From positions 1-36,503 of the forward strand of contig NZ_FQXO01000019.1 in the NCBI RefSeq assembly GCF_900129995.1: 36,503 nucleotides of DNA, read 5' to 3'. The position numbers and the translations under genes were made by a program. Below the pieces are notes generated by a model that made no database searches, had not been told where the DNA came from, and saw only the letters and a program-made list of their open reading frames with translations. This DNA comes from Caloranaerobacter azorensis DSM 13643. GTDB taxonomy: Bacteria > Bacillota > Clostridia > Tissierellales > Thermohalobacteraceae. This document shows, in pieces, positions 14,919-22,329 of this stretch (its first letter is position 1; each line of letters opens with the position of its first letter).

Positions 14919-16316
14919 TTATATCGGATATGTTTTTTCTTCTATATCTAATAGTGTATTATCTATTTTATATTTACTTGTCTGTCTATATTGGAAGAAC
15001 TTAATTGCAATTTGTGGAAACAGAGCATATGTTAAAACATCTTCCTCTTGTTCTATGTACTCTTTAATTTCATTTTTTAATTGTTCTAATTGAGGCTGTA
15101 ATAAATCGGCTGGTCTACCTTCATAAACTTCTGTATCGCCAATTATCTTCTTCTTTATTTCATCAGATATAGGTATAGTAGGTCTACCATATAATCCTTT
15201 TACATAATTTTTTATCTCTGAAGGCACCATTTTATACCTTTCACCCAAAATAACATTAAACACAGCCTGAGTACCTACCATTTGGCTCATTGGTGTAACT
15301 AATGGAGGATAACCTAAATCTTCTCTTACTTTAGGTACTTCTTCTAATACTTTCTCAAATTTATCTAAAGAACCCTGTTGCTCTAATTGTGAAACTAAAT
15401 TTGATAACATTCCACCTGGCACCTGATATATTAGCGTTTTAGCATTCACTCCTAAAACTTTAGGATTTAGCAGTCCCTCTTTTAAATATTTATCTCTAAT
15501 AGGTCTAAAATACTCAGCTATTTCATTTAATAAATTTAAATCAAGACCAGTATCATATGGAGTATCTTTTAAAGATGCAACCATAGGTTCAGTTGCCGGT
15601 TGACTTGTTCCTAATGCAAAAGGCGAAATAGCAGTATCAATTATATCTACACCCGCTTCAATCGCCTTCAAATATGTCAAATTAGCAATACCACTAGTAA
15701 AGTGAGAATGCAACTCTATCGGTAAATCTACTTCTTCTTTTATTTTTTTTATCAGTTCTTCAGCTGCATATGGTAACAATATCCCCGACATGTCTTTAAT
15801 ACATATAGAGTCTGCCCCGATTTCCTCCATTTCTTTAGCTTTTTTAACATAATAGTCAATATCATGCACAGGACTTATGGTAAATGATATCGCTGTTTGA
15901 GCATGACCTCCAGCTTTTTTAGTTGCATTAACTGCTGTAACTAAATTTCTTACATCATTTAAAGCATCAAAAATTCTTATTATATCTATACCATTATATA
16001 TTGACTTTTTGACAAATTCCTCTACCACATCGTCTGGATAATGCTTATAACCTAACAAATTCTGTCCTCTTAAAAGCATCTGTAGTTTAGTATTTTTTAT
16101 AACTTTCCTAATTTTTCTTAATCTTTCCCACGGATCTTCATTTAAAAATCTTAAACATGCATCAAATGTGGCTCCTCCCCAAACCTCTAATGCATGGAAT
16201 CCTACTCTATCAAGTTTTTCTGCAATAGGCAGCATTTCTTCAGTTTTCATTCTTGTAGCTATTAATGATTGATGAGCATCTCTAAATATTGTTTCTGTAA
16301 TTTTTACTTTACTCAT
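14919..16316 (-). CDS. Carboxyltransferase subunit: oxaloacetate decarboxylase alpha / pyruvate carboxylase subunit B type, without biotin domain
   Basis: Carboxyltransferase (TIM-barrel) protein that moves CO2 between biotin and pyruvate/oxaloacetate. Visible: FRDAHQS (11-17, metal-ligand Asp D13), GRGQN-like LLRGQNLLGY (81-90), CIKDMSG with the lysine expected to be carbamylated (K174), LHSHFTSG with metal-ligand H203 and H205, and the PLVTPMSQMVGTQA block. The protein ends at 465 aa without the C-terminal biotinyl domain (no MKM), so it needs a separate biotin carrier that is not in this window. It follows mnmM after an 11-base gap and has SD TAGGAGG. Oxaloacetate decarboxylase alpha, PycB and transcarboxylase 5S share this core and cannot be separated by sequence alone. 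Confidence 0.92.
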   Translation of the reverse strand: MSKVKITETIFRDAHQSLIATRMKTEEMLPIAEKLDRVGFHALEVWGGATFDACLRFLNEDPWERLRKIRKVIKNTKLQMLLRGQNLLGYKHYPDDVVEEFVKKSIYNGIDIIRIFDALNDVRNLVTAVNATKKAGGHAQTAISFTISPVHDIDYYVKKAKEMEEIGADSICIKDMSGILLPYAAEELIKKIKEEVDLPIELHSHFTSGIANLTYLKAIEAGVDIIDTAISPFALGTSQPATEPMVASLKDTPYDTGLDLNLLNEIAEYFRPIRDKYLKEGLLNPKVLGVNAKTLIYQVPGGMLSNLVSQLEQQGSLDKFEKVLEEVPKVREDLGYPPLVTPMSQMVGTQAVFNVILGERYKMVPSEIKNYVKGLYGRPTIPISDEIKKKIIGDTEVYEGRPADLLQPQLEQLKNEIKEYIEQEEDVLTYALFPQIAIKFFQYRQTSKYKIDNTLLDIEEKTYPI

Positions 16317-16327
16317 TAAATAACCTC

Positions 16328-16900
16328 CTATAAATTTTTTTCAATAGCAATAATCAAAGGTGGATTATTTATCTGATTGATAAATTCAAACTTAATAACT
16401 GTATATTGTTTTTGATTTAATTCTTTAACAAATTGTTCTATACTGTTTTTTTCTAATTCACCCATTTCATGCCCATGATATATTACCAATACTATGATAC
16501 CGTTTTCCTTTAGAATTCCTAAAGACTTTTCTATCGCCTTAATTGTAGAATCAGGTTTCGTTGTTATTTCATGATTACCACCAGGAAGATATCCTAAATT
16601 AAAAATTACTAAATCCACTTTTTCGTTTACATAATTATCTATATTTTCGTGACTATCTTTTATAAGTATTACTCTATTTAACAAATTAGAATCCGTCAAT
16701 TTATTCTTCGTATTCTCTATAGCTTTACTTTGTATATCAAATCCATATACTTTGCCAGTCTCTCCAACTAATTTTGCTAGAAAAACTGTATCATAGCCAT
16801 TTCCTACAGTAGCATCAATAACAACATTTCCTTCTTTCACTCTAGCCTCTATTATTTTTTTAGCTATATCTGTAGCCTTAGTAAAGTACTTTCTATTCAT
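16328..16900 (-). CDS. mnmM: tRNA (mnm5s2U34) methyltransferase MnmM (YtqB-type)
   Basis: Class I SAM methyltransferase of the YtqB group, long annotated as a putative rRNA methylase. Bacillus YtqB/MnmM has been shown to make the last methylation of mnm5s2U at the tRNA wobble position. SAM loop VIDATVGNGYDT (27-38), the acidic residue in VYGFDIQ (51-57), and the family-typical FNLGYLPGGNH (100-110) are all present. It is 190 aa, as expected. It starts one base after the GNAT gene, whose last codons contain the SD GAAGGGG. It is the second gene of the GNAT-mnmM-carboxyltransferase operon. Confidence 0.9.
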   Translation of the reverse strand: MNRKYFTKATDIAKKIIEARVKEGNVVIDATVGNGYDTVFLAKLVGETGKVYGFDIQSKAIENTKNKLTDSNLLNRVILIKDSHENIDNYVNEKVDLVIFNLGYLPGGNHEITTKPDSTIKAIEKSLGILKENGIIVLVIYHGHEMGELEKNSIEQFVKELNQKQYTVIKFEFINQINNPPLIIAIEKNL

Positions 16901-16901
16901 T

Positions 16902-17348
16902 TCAACATCCCCTTCTCATCTGACAACAGCCATCCCTAAAAAACTCTTCAGTATTACAAACTATTAATTTATCTGAATTTATATTATTTACCTTTAAAAA
17001 TTCTTTCTCATCTATATCGGCTGATTTAAACCCTTTCTTTTGTAAATATGAATTTTCATAAGGATAATATATTTTCTTAATAAAATTTAAATCACAATAA
17101 TTTAATATAGCCCTTAATAAAGAATCTCCTAAATCTTCTCCTCTTCTATCCGAATCTATAACTAAATAATTCAATACCCCAATATTTTCTATAACAGTAA
17201 TTTTAGCAACTCCAATAAATTCTTCATTTTCTTTCATAACATATATAATCTGACTTAAATCAGTTTCTTCTTGAAATCCATTTTTAACTAATAGCTTATT
17301 CACTTCTGCTAATTCTTCTCTTTTATTTATCTTTTTTGCAGATATCAT
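16902..17348 (-). CDS. GNAT-family N-acetyltransferase with Cys-rich tail
   Basis: A small acetyltransferase of 148 aa. The central strand LNYLVIDSDRRGEDLGDSLL contains the acetyl-CoA-binding R/Q-X-X-G-X-G/A-like loop (RRGEDLG), followed by the typical Leu-rich helix and the KKIYYPYENSYLQKKGF segment. The substrate is unknown. I choose the ATG at 17348 because GGAGG precedes it at seven bases; the longer frame starts upstream of the SD. The C-terminus ends with three cysteines in eight residues (GCCQMRRGC). It is the first gene of its operon, with a TATAAT -10 immediately upstream. Confidence 0.85.
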   Translation of the reverse strand: MISAKKINKREELAEVNKLLVKNGFQEETDLSQIIYVMKENEEFIGVAKITVIENIGVLNYLVIDSDRRGEDLGDSLLRAILNYCDLNFIKKIYYPYENSYLQKKGFKSADIDEKEFLKVNNINSDKLIVCNTEEFFRDGCCQMRRGC

Positions 17349-17384
17349 TTTCTTACCTCCAAAAATCAAATATTAAACAATTTT

Positions 17385-17390
17385 ATTATA
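17385..17390 (-). promoter_or_regulatory. -10 box of the GNAT-mnmM-carboxyltransferase operon
   Basis: A perfect minus-strand TATAAT lies between the rluB terminator and the GNAT start. The matching -35 is poor (TTTAAA about 16 bases upstream), so the call rests mainly on the -10 and its position. Confidence 0.4.
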
Positions 17391-17417
17391 TCAAATATTT
17401 TTGTTTTTTAAAGAAAA

Positions 17418-17444
17418 AGTCATTATGACTTTGTCATAATGACT
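17418..17444 (-). terminator. Terminator of rluB
   Basis: AGTCATTATGAC and GTCATAATGACT form a perfect 12-bp stem with a three-base loop, followed on the minus strand by TTTTTC. The stem overlaps the rluB stop codon (17443-17445). Confidence 0.9.
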
Positions 17445-18150
17445 ACAAACTTTTTAAATATTCAATTTCCTTCTTACTTAAATAACGCCAATTTCCTTTT
17501 TTTAAATTTCCTAAATTAATTTTACCAATAGCTACTCTTTTCAAGCTTATCACAGGATGATTTATCTTTTCACACATCTTTCTAACCTGTCTGTTTTTAC
17601 CTTCATGTATCGTTATTTTTACTATAGAATAATTATTATATTTTTTTAACACTTCTATTTTGGCCTTTGACGTTATATAGTCATCAATTTTTAATCCATT
17701 TCTAAATTTATTTAATTCTTCTTCAGTAGGAATTCCTTTGATTTTAGCAATATAGACTTTTTCAACTTCATGTTTAGGGTGAGTCAATCTATATGTCAAA
17801 TCCCCATCATTCGTAAGAAATATGAGCCCCGAAGTATCATAATCTAACCTTCCAACAGGATATATCCTTTCATTTATATTCTTTACTAAGTCGAGTACAG
17901 TAGGACGATTAAATTGATCTTTAACTGTTGTAATATAACCTTCTGGTTTATTAAGTGCTATATAAATATAATTTTCTTTTTTTATAACCCGTTTATTATC
18001 AAACAATACTATGTCAGTATCAGGATCTATCTTATAACCCAGTTCATCAATTACTTTCCCATTAACTTTTACTCTACCCTGTAAAATTAGTGCTTCAGAT
18101 TTTCTCCTAGATGCAATTCCGCACATAGCTAAGTATTTTTGTAATCTCAA
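17443..18150 (-). CDS. rluB: 23S rRNA pseudouridine synthase of the RluB/RsuA family
   Basis: The N-terminal S4 RNA-binding domain (1-60, MRLQKYLAMCGIASRRKSE) is followed by the RsuA/RluB catalytic domain with YIALNKPEGYITT and GRLDYDTSGLIFLTNDG (100-116, catalytic D103). HEGKNRQVRKMCE closes the active site. RluB modifies U2605 of 23S rRNA; the close relatives RluE, RluF and RsuA cannot be fully excluded, but in Firmicutes this architecture is normally RluB. It starts at a TTG with AAGGAG upstream and stops inside its terminator. Confidence 0.92.
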   Translation of the reverse strand: MRLQKYLAMCGIASRRKSEALILQGRVKVNGKVIDELGYKIDPDTDIVLFDNKRVIKKENYIYIALNKPEGYITTVKDQFNRPTVLDLVKNINERIYPVGRLDYDTSGLIFLTNDGDLTYRLTHPKHEVEKVYIAKIKGIPTEEELNKFRNGLKIDDYITSKAKIEVLKKYNNYSIVKITIHEGKNRQVRKMCEKINHPVISLKRVAIGKINLGNLKKGNWRYLSKKEIEYLKSL

Positions 18151-18210
18151 ACTATCCTTCTCCTTTTCATTAGTTTTTGATACATAAATATAATATTTAT
18201 CTTTAAAATA

Positions 18211-19491
18211 TCATAAAAGTCTTTCTTCGTAAATATTTAATAAGTCCAATCTTTGTACTCTTCGTTTAATTTCTTTTTTGTCTGTTGTATATAAATCTTT
18301 CTCTTTCATCCTTTCAAAATATTCAGCCCCAGCAAAAGTATACCTCCTTTTGAGTCCTTCTTTCGTCTTAATTTGCTCATTTGCATATGCTATTAAATCC
18401 CCTATTGCTAAACTTCTTGGTAATTCAAGTAAAGGCATTCCCAAACTTAATCTCACACTATTATGCCCTGCTAAAGAACCTGTAACTATTGCTTCTGTAT
18501 GACCAACAAATAAACCTGATTTTTCTCCCGCACATAATAAGTTATCTACCCCTATAACTTTCATTGCATTATTCCTTGGAGCTATCGATAAATATCTTAT
18601 AGAATTACCTTTACCTCCCGAATAAGGATCTTCATATCTAGCATTTTCTAACCCTTTTATCTTTCTCAATTTTTCTAAAGGATAAAATGGAGTCATCAAT
18701 TTTACATGCCCTGTATCAAGTAATATAATATTTTCTGCAAAATCCTTAAGGGCATATTGCTGACAGACCTTTAAATCTAATTTATCAAAATTAACGTCTT
18801 CTTTAGGAACAGGTAATATAACAACTCCTTCTTTATTCAACTTTTCTCTAATTTCTTCGCTAAGTGATTCCTTGTTAAGTTTACATGAACCGCTAAAAGC
18901 TCCATATGATTCGTCCCCTCTTTGTCCTAATATATCTTCTACTCCAGCTCTTTTGCTTATGCTTATTCTTGGGCCAAATGACGGGCATCTTAAAATACAC
19001 ATAGAACACCCATTTCCATATTTCAAACAATTGCCCATAGGACCTGTTGAACCTGTTGTTTCGATAAAAACATCCCCAGAAATAGTCGTATCATCTGATA
19101 AAACGACACTTTTAATAGCTTTACTATCCATTTCAACGTCATTAACTCTTTTTTGTAATAATATTTTTATCCCAATCTCCTTTAAAAATCTTCTTACCAT
19201 AGGTTCAACCTTAATTACATCATATAATGATGCATGCTTATGTCCAGGAAATTCAACATTAACATGTCTAGCAGCTCTATCTGTTATATTAAATAATTCT
19301 TGTCCTCCTAAACAAATATTTTCTTCAGTAGCTGTATACCTACCATTATTTCTCATTATTCCTCCAACATTACCTAATCCTAATAACATATCAGTCTTTT
19401 CAATTAAAATTACATCTCCACCAGCCTTTTTTGCCGTAATCGCTGCTGCACAACCAGCCCATCCTCCGCCAATCACTACAATTCTAGCCAA
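18211..19491 (-). CDS. GidA-like FAD-dependent oxidoreductase with Cys cluster (redox-pair partner)
   Basis: FAD-binding protein of 426 aa with VVIGGGWAGCAAAI at the N-terminus (5-18) and a C-terminal FAD-closing segment VDNLLCAGEKSGLFVGHTEA. The middle resembles the GidA/TrmFO flavoprotein family (TTGSTGPMGNC). It carries C155, C162, C165 and C169 (CX6CX2CX3CP), which could bind an iron-sulfur cluster or zinc; that motif is absent from GidA itself. The start is the TTG at 19491, which has AAAGGAGG seven bases upstream and overlaps the preceding gene by eight bases. That overlap implies coupling to the PyrK-like reductase. The substrate is unknown to me. Confidence 0.85.
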   Translation of the reverse strand: MARIVVIGGGWAGCAAAITAKKAGGDVILIEKTDMLLGLGNVGGIMRNNGRYTATEENICLGGQELFNITDRAARHVNVEFPGHKHASLYDVIKVEPMVRRFLKEIGIKILLQKRVNDVEMDSKAIKSVVLSDDTTISGDVFIETTGSTGPMGNCLKYGNGCSMCILRCPSFGPRISISKRAGVEDILGQRGDESYGAFSGSCKLNKESLSEEIREKLNKEGVVILPVPKEDVNFDKLDLKVCQQYALKDFAENIILLDTGHVKLMTPFYPLEKLRKIKGLENARYEDPYSGGKGNSIRYLSIAPRNNAMKVIGVDNLLCAGEKSGLFVGHTEAIVTGSLAGHNSVRLSLGMPLLELPRSLAIGDLIAYANEQIKTKEGLKRRYTFAGAEYFERMKEKDLYTTDKKEIKRRVQRLDLLNIYEERLL

Positions 19492-20455
19492 GCATATTCC
19501 TCCTTTCGACTGTCTTCTTAACATCCATTTGAGATTTACAAGCCTTTATTATTTCGCCATTTTCAGTAAATGTAGTACAGCTACCACAAATACCTTCTCC
19601 ACAGCAAAACTTCTCGTTATTTGTAACAACAAGATTTGAATTGCAATTATTTTTTTCTAGTAAATCAAGAATACGTTTTTGCAATAAATCTGAACCTCCA
19701 ACATAAACAAGTCCATAATTTTCTTTAGCCAAAATACTATCAACTAATAATTCCCCTTCATTTTCCATTAAATTAACTTCAGTATAACCTATTTTTAAAT
19801 CTTTTAAGTACTTCGATAAAAATATTTTGCCGACTCTCCCTTTATCTAATATTACTTTTAAATTACAGCCGTTTCTATTAAGTTTCTTAATAACTGATAA
19901 AGTAGGTGCCTGAGCTATCCCTCTTGCTAAAATTAAACAATTTTCATTTCGTGTACTTTTAATATATTTTATTCCTATCAATCCATTCCAAAATGGTCCC
20001 CTAACAAGTACTTTATCATTTAATTTTTTTAACATTTTTGTTTTAGCACCTATTGTTTGATATGCTATATAGATGTATTCATTCATATCGTCTGCATCCA
20101 TAACTGACATAGGTACATCATAATAATGTGGCAGATTAACATCTCTCAAAAAAACATAAGCTCCCGGTTCTTTTAATTGTCTAGAAAGTGTTCTTGACGT
20201 TTTTATTTTCAATATTGTTAAATTACCTTCATGTTCTATTTTTTCTTCTATTTCACAAACAGTTTCGCTTCTTAAACTCTTACTTTTATTCCCATTCCAA
20301 ACATACTCTTGATAAACACATACGCCTCTCCAATTACAATCACAAAATTCCTTACCTTGTAAATGAGAACATATTAAACAATCATTTGTTTCTGCTAAAT
20401 GGCATGGGCAATATTCACTTCCAATATCTACACATTCTATTCTATGTTGAACCAA
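19484..20455 (-). CDS. PyrK-like FAD/[2Fe-2S] reductase with Cys-rich N-terminal extension
   Basis: 323 aa in three parts. Residues 1-50 hold eight cysteines (C8, C16, C18, C26, C29, C38, C40, C46), enough for one or two iron-sulfur clusters. Residues about 55-160 form a ferredoxin-reductase-type FAD domain, followed by an NAD(P)-binding domain (about 170-275, with LARGIAQAPTLS and LVYVGGSDLLQKRI). The C-terminus has C285, C290, C293 and C306, the CX4CX2CX12C [2Fe-2S] pattern of dihydroorotate dehydrogenase electron-transfer subunits. No pyrD or other pyr gene is near, so it is probably not PyrK itself but the electron-transfer partner of the downstream FAD protein. The start is TTG at 20455, with AAAGGGGG six bases upstream. 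Confidence 0.87.
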   Translation of the reverse strand: MVQHRIECVDIGSEYCPCHLAETNDCLICSHLQGKEFCDCNWRGVCVYQEYVWNGNKSKSLRSETVCEIEEKIEHEGNLTILKIKTSRTLSRQLKEPGAYVFLRDVNLPHYYDVPMSVMDADDMNEYIYIAYQTIGAKTKMLKKLNDKVLVRGPFWNGLIGIKYIKSTRNENCLILARGIAQAPTLSVIKKLNRNGCNLKVILDKGRVGKIFLSKYLKDLKIGYTEVNLMENEGELLVDSILAKENYGLVYVGGSDLLQKRILDLLEKNNCNSNLVVTNNEKFCCGEGICGSCTTFTENGEIIKACKSQMDVKKTVERRNMLG

Positions 20456-20477
20456 TTTTATCCCCCTTTACAATTAA

Positions 20478-20507
20478 TCTATAATATTAAAATATTTAAT
20501 AAAACAA
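20478..20507 (-). promoter_or_regulatory. Possible promoter of the redox-pair operon
   Basis: Minus-strand TTGTTT (20502-20507) and TATAGA (20478-20483) are 18 bases apart, between the terminator of the upstream carboxypeptidase gene and the TTG start at 20455. Both boxes are imperfect. Confidence 0.3.
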
Positions 20508-20525
20508 TTTTTTGTTACAAAAAAA

Positions 20526-20550
20526 GCTTCTAGCAATTAGCTAGAAGTTT
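20526..20550 (-). terminator. Terminator of the first D-Ala-D-Ala carboxypeptidase gene
   Basis: CTTCTAGC and GCTAGAAG form an 8-bp stem, extended by two outer pairs, with a five-base loop. On the minus strand TTTTTTTG follows. Confidence 0.8.
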
Positions 20551-20577
20551 ATAGCTAATTAAACAAAATCTTTGTTG

Positions 20578-21693
20578 TTAATTATTAAGAATCTTTCTTA
20601 AATAGTCAGTTATTTTTACAAATATTGATTTCTCCTCTATTCTATATTTAGTTACTAAATCATTAACCGCAAATAGCTTGCCATTTAAATAAATCCTTAT
20701 TTTCCCTACTTTTTGATTTTTTTCAATTGGAGCATATATTTTTTCTGGAAGCTCGATTTTTACTTTTATATTTTCAATTTCACTATCTTTCATCGGAATA
20801 ATTAATTCTTTATTAGTAACTATAGGAATCTTTTCTTTATTTCCATTTATAACTTCAACATTTTTTATAAATTGGCCTTTATTGAAAACTACTTTAGGTT
20901 TAAACAAACTAAATCCATAATCTAATAACTTGTAACAATCGTTAAACCATGAATAATCGTCTAATACTATTGCTATAAGTTGCATACCGTTTTTGGTTGC
21001 ACTTGACACAAGACATCTTCCAGCTCTTTTTGTATATCCAGTTTTAACTCCATCGCCACCTTCATATTGCCATAATGTTTTGTTTTTATTATAAAAATAT
21101 TTATTTATATCCCTATCTGCAATCCAAAGTTTTGATTTTACAATATCTCTAAACTCTTTTTTCTTTAATGCCTCTCTAGTTATCAATGCCAAATCATAGG
21201 CTGTAGTATAATGATTTGCATCGTGTAAACCGTGCGGATTGGTGAAATTTGTATTAATAGCGCCTAGCTCTTTTGCCTTTTCATTCATTAATTTTACAAA
21301 ATTATCTACTGTTCCACCAATATGTTCTGCAATAGCCATCGCCGCATCATTACCAGATCTTAACATAAGTCCATATAATAAATCTCTTAATGTAAGAGTT
21401 TCTCCCTCTTTTAAATATATACTAGAACCTTCAATCCCTACCGAATTCTTCTTTATTGTAACTATATCATCCAAATTTCCATACTCTATAGCTATTAAAG
21501 CTGTCATTATTTTAGTTGTACTAGCCATTGGAAGTTTTATATGAGGATTATATGAGAACAATATTCTCCCTGTATTTACTTCCATCAAAATACTACTTTT
21601 AGCATTAAGCTCTATCGGTTCACAATATGAATTATGTGAACTTAAAAGTATAAGAATAATTGCAACAAATAATAATTTTCTATACCTTTTCAT
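20578..21693 (-). CDS. D-alanyl-D-alanine carboxypeptidase (penicillin-binding protein 5/DacF family)
   Basis: Exported serine peptidase that trims the terminal D-Ala of peptidoglycan stem peptides. An N-terminal signal peptide (about 1-24) leads into peptidase S11 with SXXK as STTK (58-61), SGN (113-115) and KTG (217-219), all intact. The C-terminal PBP5-C domain (about 255-345) and an amphipathic end (ITDYLRKIL) suggest membrane association. I start at the ATG at 21693, with GGAG eight bases upstream; an in-frame GTG three codons earlier overlaps the SD. The upstream region contains the complex inverted-repeat element, and ytfJ lies beyond it. It is paralogous to the gene at 26456-27613. 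Confidence 0.93.
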   Translation of the reverse strand: MKRYRKLLFVAIILILLSSHNSYCEPIELNAKSSILMEVNTGRILFSYNPHIKLPMASTTKIMTALIAIEYGNLDDIVTIKKNSVGIEGSSIYLKEGETLTLRDLLYGLMLRSGNDAAMAIAEHIGGTVDNFVKLMNEKAKELGAINTNFTNPHGLHDANHYTTAYDLALITREALKKKEFRDIVKSKLWIADRDINKYFYNKNKTLWQYEGGDGVKTGYTKRAGRCLVSSATKNGMQLIAIVLDDYSWFNDCYKLLDYGFSLFKPKVVFNKGQFIKNVEVINGNKEKIPIVTNKELIIPMKDSEIENIKVKIELPEKIYAPIEKNQKVGKIRIYLNGKLFAVNDLVTKYRIEEKSIFVKITDYLRKILNN

Positions 21694-21732
21694 CCAAACC
21701 ACTCCACTTATCTTCTATTTATAAAGCATAAT

Positions 21733-21901
21733 AGAGTAGAGATAATCTCTACTCTCGGACTGTTGACAAACTTATCTTTTAAAATATTTTATGAAAATGA
21801 AAGCGAATGCTTGAAAGAATTTAGTTTTCGTCCGCATGAGCGTCATTTTCATATATATTTTACTTTGTCAACAAGCTAAGAGTAGAGATAATCTCTACTC
21901 T
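21733..21901. repeat. Complex inverted-repeat element bounded by two identical 23-bp palindromes (MITE-like)
   Basis: Two identical 23-base palindromes (11-base arm AGAGTAGAGAT, one-base centre) lie at 21733-21755 and 21879-21901. Between them, each separated by a five-base spacer, are terminal inverted repeats TGTTGACAAA (21761-21770) and TTTGTCAACA (21864-21873). The interior is a long imperfect hairpin: TATGAAAATGA on the left pairs with TCATTTTCATA on the right, and GCGAATGC pairs partly with GCATGAGCG. The whole 169-base unit is therefore a large imperfect inverted repeat. The right palindrome overlaps the ytfJ stop codon. There is no coding potential and no T-run at either palindrome, so a simple terminator does not explain it. 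Confidence 0.75.
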
Positions 21902-22329
21902 TTCGTACTGCCTTCAGAATTTTTATGTTTATCCTTGCTTTTTATAATGCTCTGCAAACTTTCTGTTACTTTAGGTATAAACTCCAACAGACTATTTAAT
22001 GTATTAACTCCTTGATCTACAGATAAAAGCTTAATCTGTCCATTACCAACTACAATAAATGCAACTGGCTGAACCGAAACTCCTGCTCCTGAACCTCCCA
22101 TAAATGGCAATTTATCATAATCAGACTTATCATCTTTACCATTTTTGAACTTACCTAATTTATACTCTCCTCCACCAGAAGTAAAGCCTACAGTAATTTT
22201 AGAGATTGGAATAATTACAGCCCCATCTGGAGACTCAACAGGATCTCCAACAATTGTATTAACATCAACTATTTCTTTTAGACTTTCCATTGTCGTCTTC
22301 ATTAAACCTTCAATTGGATGTTCTGACAT
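21895..22329 (-). CDS. ytfJ: GerW/YtfJ-family sporulation protein
   Basis: Small forespore-associated protein family required for normal spore germination in Bacillus. The whole 144 aa matches the family: an N-terminal helix HPIEGLMKTTMESLKEIVDVNTIVGDP, then IIPISKITVGFTSGGGEY, a Gly-rich GGSGAGVSVQPVAFIVV and a C-terminal charged tail. The gene starts directly at the end of the DUF2953 gene with no gap; its SD (AGGTGG) is inside that gene. This DUF2953-ytfJ pairing is common in Clostridia. Its stop codon lies in the right palindrome of the repeat element. Confidence 0.95.
   Translation of the reverse strand: MSEHPIEGLMKTTMESLKEIVDVNTIVGDPVESPDGAVIIPISKITVGFTSGGGEYKLGKFKNGKDDKSDYDKLPFMGGSGAGVSVQPVAFIVVGNGQIKLLSVDQGVNTLNSLLEFIPKVTESLQSIIKSKDKHKNSEGSTKE

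Noticed and set aside
18872-19639. Long plus-strand open frame opposite the FAD oxidoreductase
   Set aside because: It is the antisense shadow of two well-supported genes, has no SD and has a composition unlike a real protein.
19484-20455. Annotation as the dihydroorotate dehydrogenase electron-transfer subunit (pyrK)
   Set aside because: The C-terminal cluster fits, but the extra eight-Cys N-terminus, the lack of pyrD and the tight coupling to a different FAD protein argue against PyrK proper.
21733-21755. The 23-base palindrome as an ordinary Rho-independent terminator
   Set aside because: Neither copy is followed by a T-run in either direction, so it was described as part of a repeat element instead.
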